Shown here: positions 63,811 through 64,000 of the stretch, in pieces
How positions within the stretch are numbered: position 1 is the first letter of the stretch
How the letters are laid out: the number at the start of each line of letters is the position of its first letter
NCBI RefSeq assembly: GCF_003369835.1
Contig: NZ_QPMJ01000003.1
Coordinates: 372,001 to 436,000, forward strand
Length of the DNA: 64,000 nt
Direction of reading: 5' to 3'
From: Halorussus rarus
GTDB lineage: Archaea > Halobacteriota > Halobacteria > Halobacteriales > Haladaptataceae
Translations under genes and position numbers: made by a program
The notes under the pieces: model-generated
Told to the model about the DNA's origin: nothing
Databases searched by the model: none
What the model saw: the letters and a program-made list of their open reading frames with translations, nothing else

Positions 63811-64000
63811 ATGATTTTCGAGAACCTGCCGACGACACCCACGTCGGAGGAGCTCATCGACAAGGCGTTCTCGCGGGCGTCGCGGGCCGGCCGTGCCAAG
63901 AGCGGCGCCGAGGCCCAGCAGTCGATGCTCCAGACCGCCTCCAACATCCTGAGCGACAACCTCCAGAACGTCGCGGCCGAGTGGCCCGACTTCGACGAGG
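63811..64000 (+). CDS. NOG1 family GTP-binding protein, 5' end only
   Basis: The frame opens at ATG 63811 with MIFENLPTTPTSEELIDKAF and continues SRASRAGRAKSGAEAQQSML to the edge of the window, where it is still open. This is the N-terminus of the archaeal NOG1-type GTPase that assists large ribosomal subunit assembly; the GTP-binding motifs lie beyond the window. It is divergent from thiD. A TTTTAAT box at about 63781-63787 is 25-28 bases upstream, giving a leaderless start. Confidence 0.85.
   Translation, partial: MIFENLPTTPTSEELIDKAFSRASRAGRAKSGAEAQQSMLQTASNILSDNLQNVAAEWPDFDE

Noticed and set aside
61478-63814. Plus-strand ORF of 778 codons
   Set aside because: It covers several real genes, including thiD in antisense, and has no domain content.

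Overview
This 64 kb window comes from the chromosome of an extremely halophilic archaeon (class Halobacteria). The signs are very high G+C with G/C-rich third positions, strongly acidic proteins, Bat-type HTH_10 regulators, a PGF-CTERM surface protein, Tat-dependent lipoproteins, tRNA genes without an encoded CCA, an archaeal class I CCA-adding enzyme, KDG kinase, and promoters with a TATA box about 27 bases upstream of the start codon (leaderless genes). I cannot fix the genus from sequence alone. There is no rRNA and I saw no CRISPR array.

Region 1 (1-13.7 kb). Two same-direction MATE efflux paralogues (1-1236, cut by the window edge, and 12244-13704) flank about 11 kb that looks visibly richer in A+T than the rest and ends at a tRNA-Arg(CCG) gene. 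This stretch looks accessory. It holds a CPBP protease remnant, a cytochrome P450 divergent from an HTH_10 regulator, a cellulase-like glycosidase, an alpha/beta hydrolase, a second HTH_10 regulator, a tightly coupled CPBP protease / serine hydrolase / membrane protein operon, a methyltransferase and an ArsR-like zinc-binding regulator.

Region 2 (13.8-31.5 kb). Core and metabolic genes: membrane-anchored [2Fe-2S] ferredoxin, DJ-1/PfpI protein, a Tat lipoprotein iron-type binding protein under two iron-box-like operators, DoxX, a PH-like/beta/HEAT mosaic protein, 6-phosphogluconate dehydrogenase, and valyl-tRNA synthetase with a possible nine-codon leader peptide. These are followed by a DUF7344 regulator, an M29 aminopeptidase whose 3' end is duplicated downstream, an M48 peptidase remnant, a metzincin lipoprotein, the CCA-adding enzyme, tRNA-Asn(GTT) with a 19 bp copy of its 3' end nearby, and tRNA-Met(CAT).

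Region 3 (31.5-45 kb). A 1226-residue PAS/GAF histidine kinase, a stand-alone FlaD/E-domain protein, small membrane and YHS-domain proteins, a DUF7282 Tat protein, a flavin disulfide oxidoreductase, a PGF-CTERM protein, KDG kinase (semi-phosphorylative Entner-Doudoroff pathway), a sirtuin and O-acetylhomoserine sulfhydrylase.

Region 4 (45-64 kb). mutL and mutS lie on the same strand but are separated by an acetate block: an aldo/keto reductase, acetyl-CoA synthetase, a regulator that joins a tyrosine-recombinase-like domain to GAF and HTH_10, and a divergent second acetyl-CoA synthetase. Then come a BCCT transporter, a probable copper-handling group (HMA chaperone, DUF4396 membrane protein, 15-Cys DUF326 protein), a ThiD-ThiN thiamine protein behind a direct-repeat operator, and the start of a NOG1-type GTPase gene at the right edge.

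The points I would look at first are the valS leader, the integrase-like acetate-locus regulator with its two synthetases, the copper group, and the regulatory repeats at 15.1 kb and 63.7 kb.
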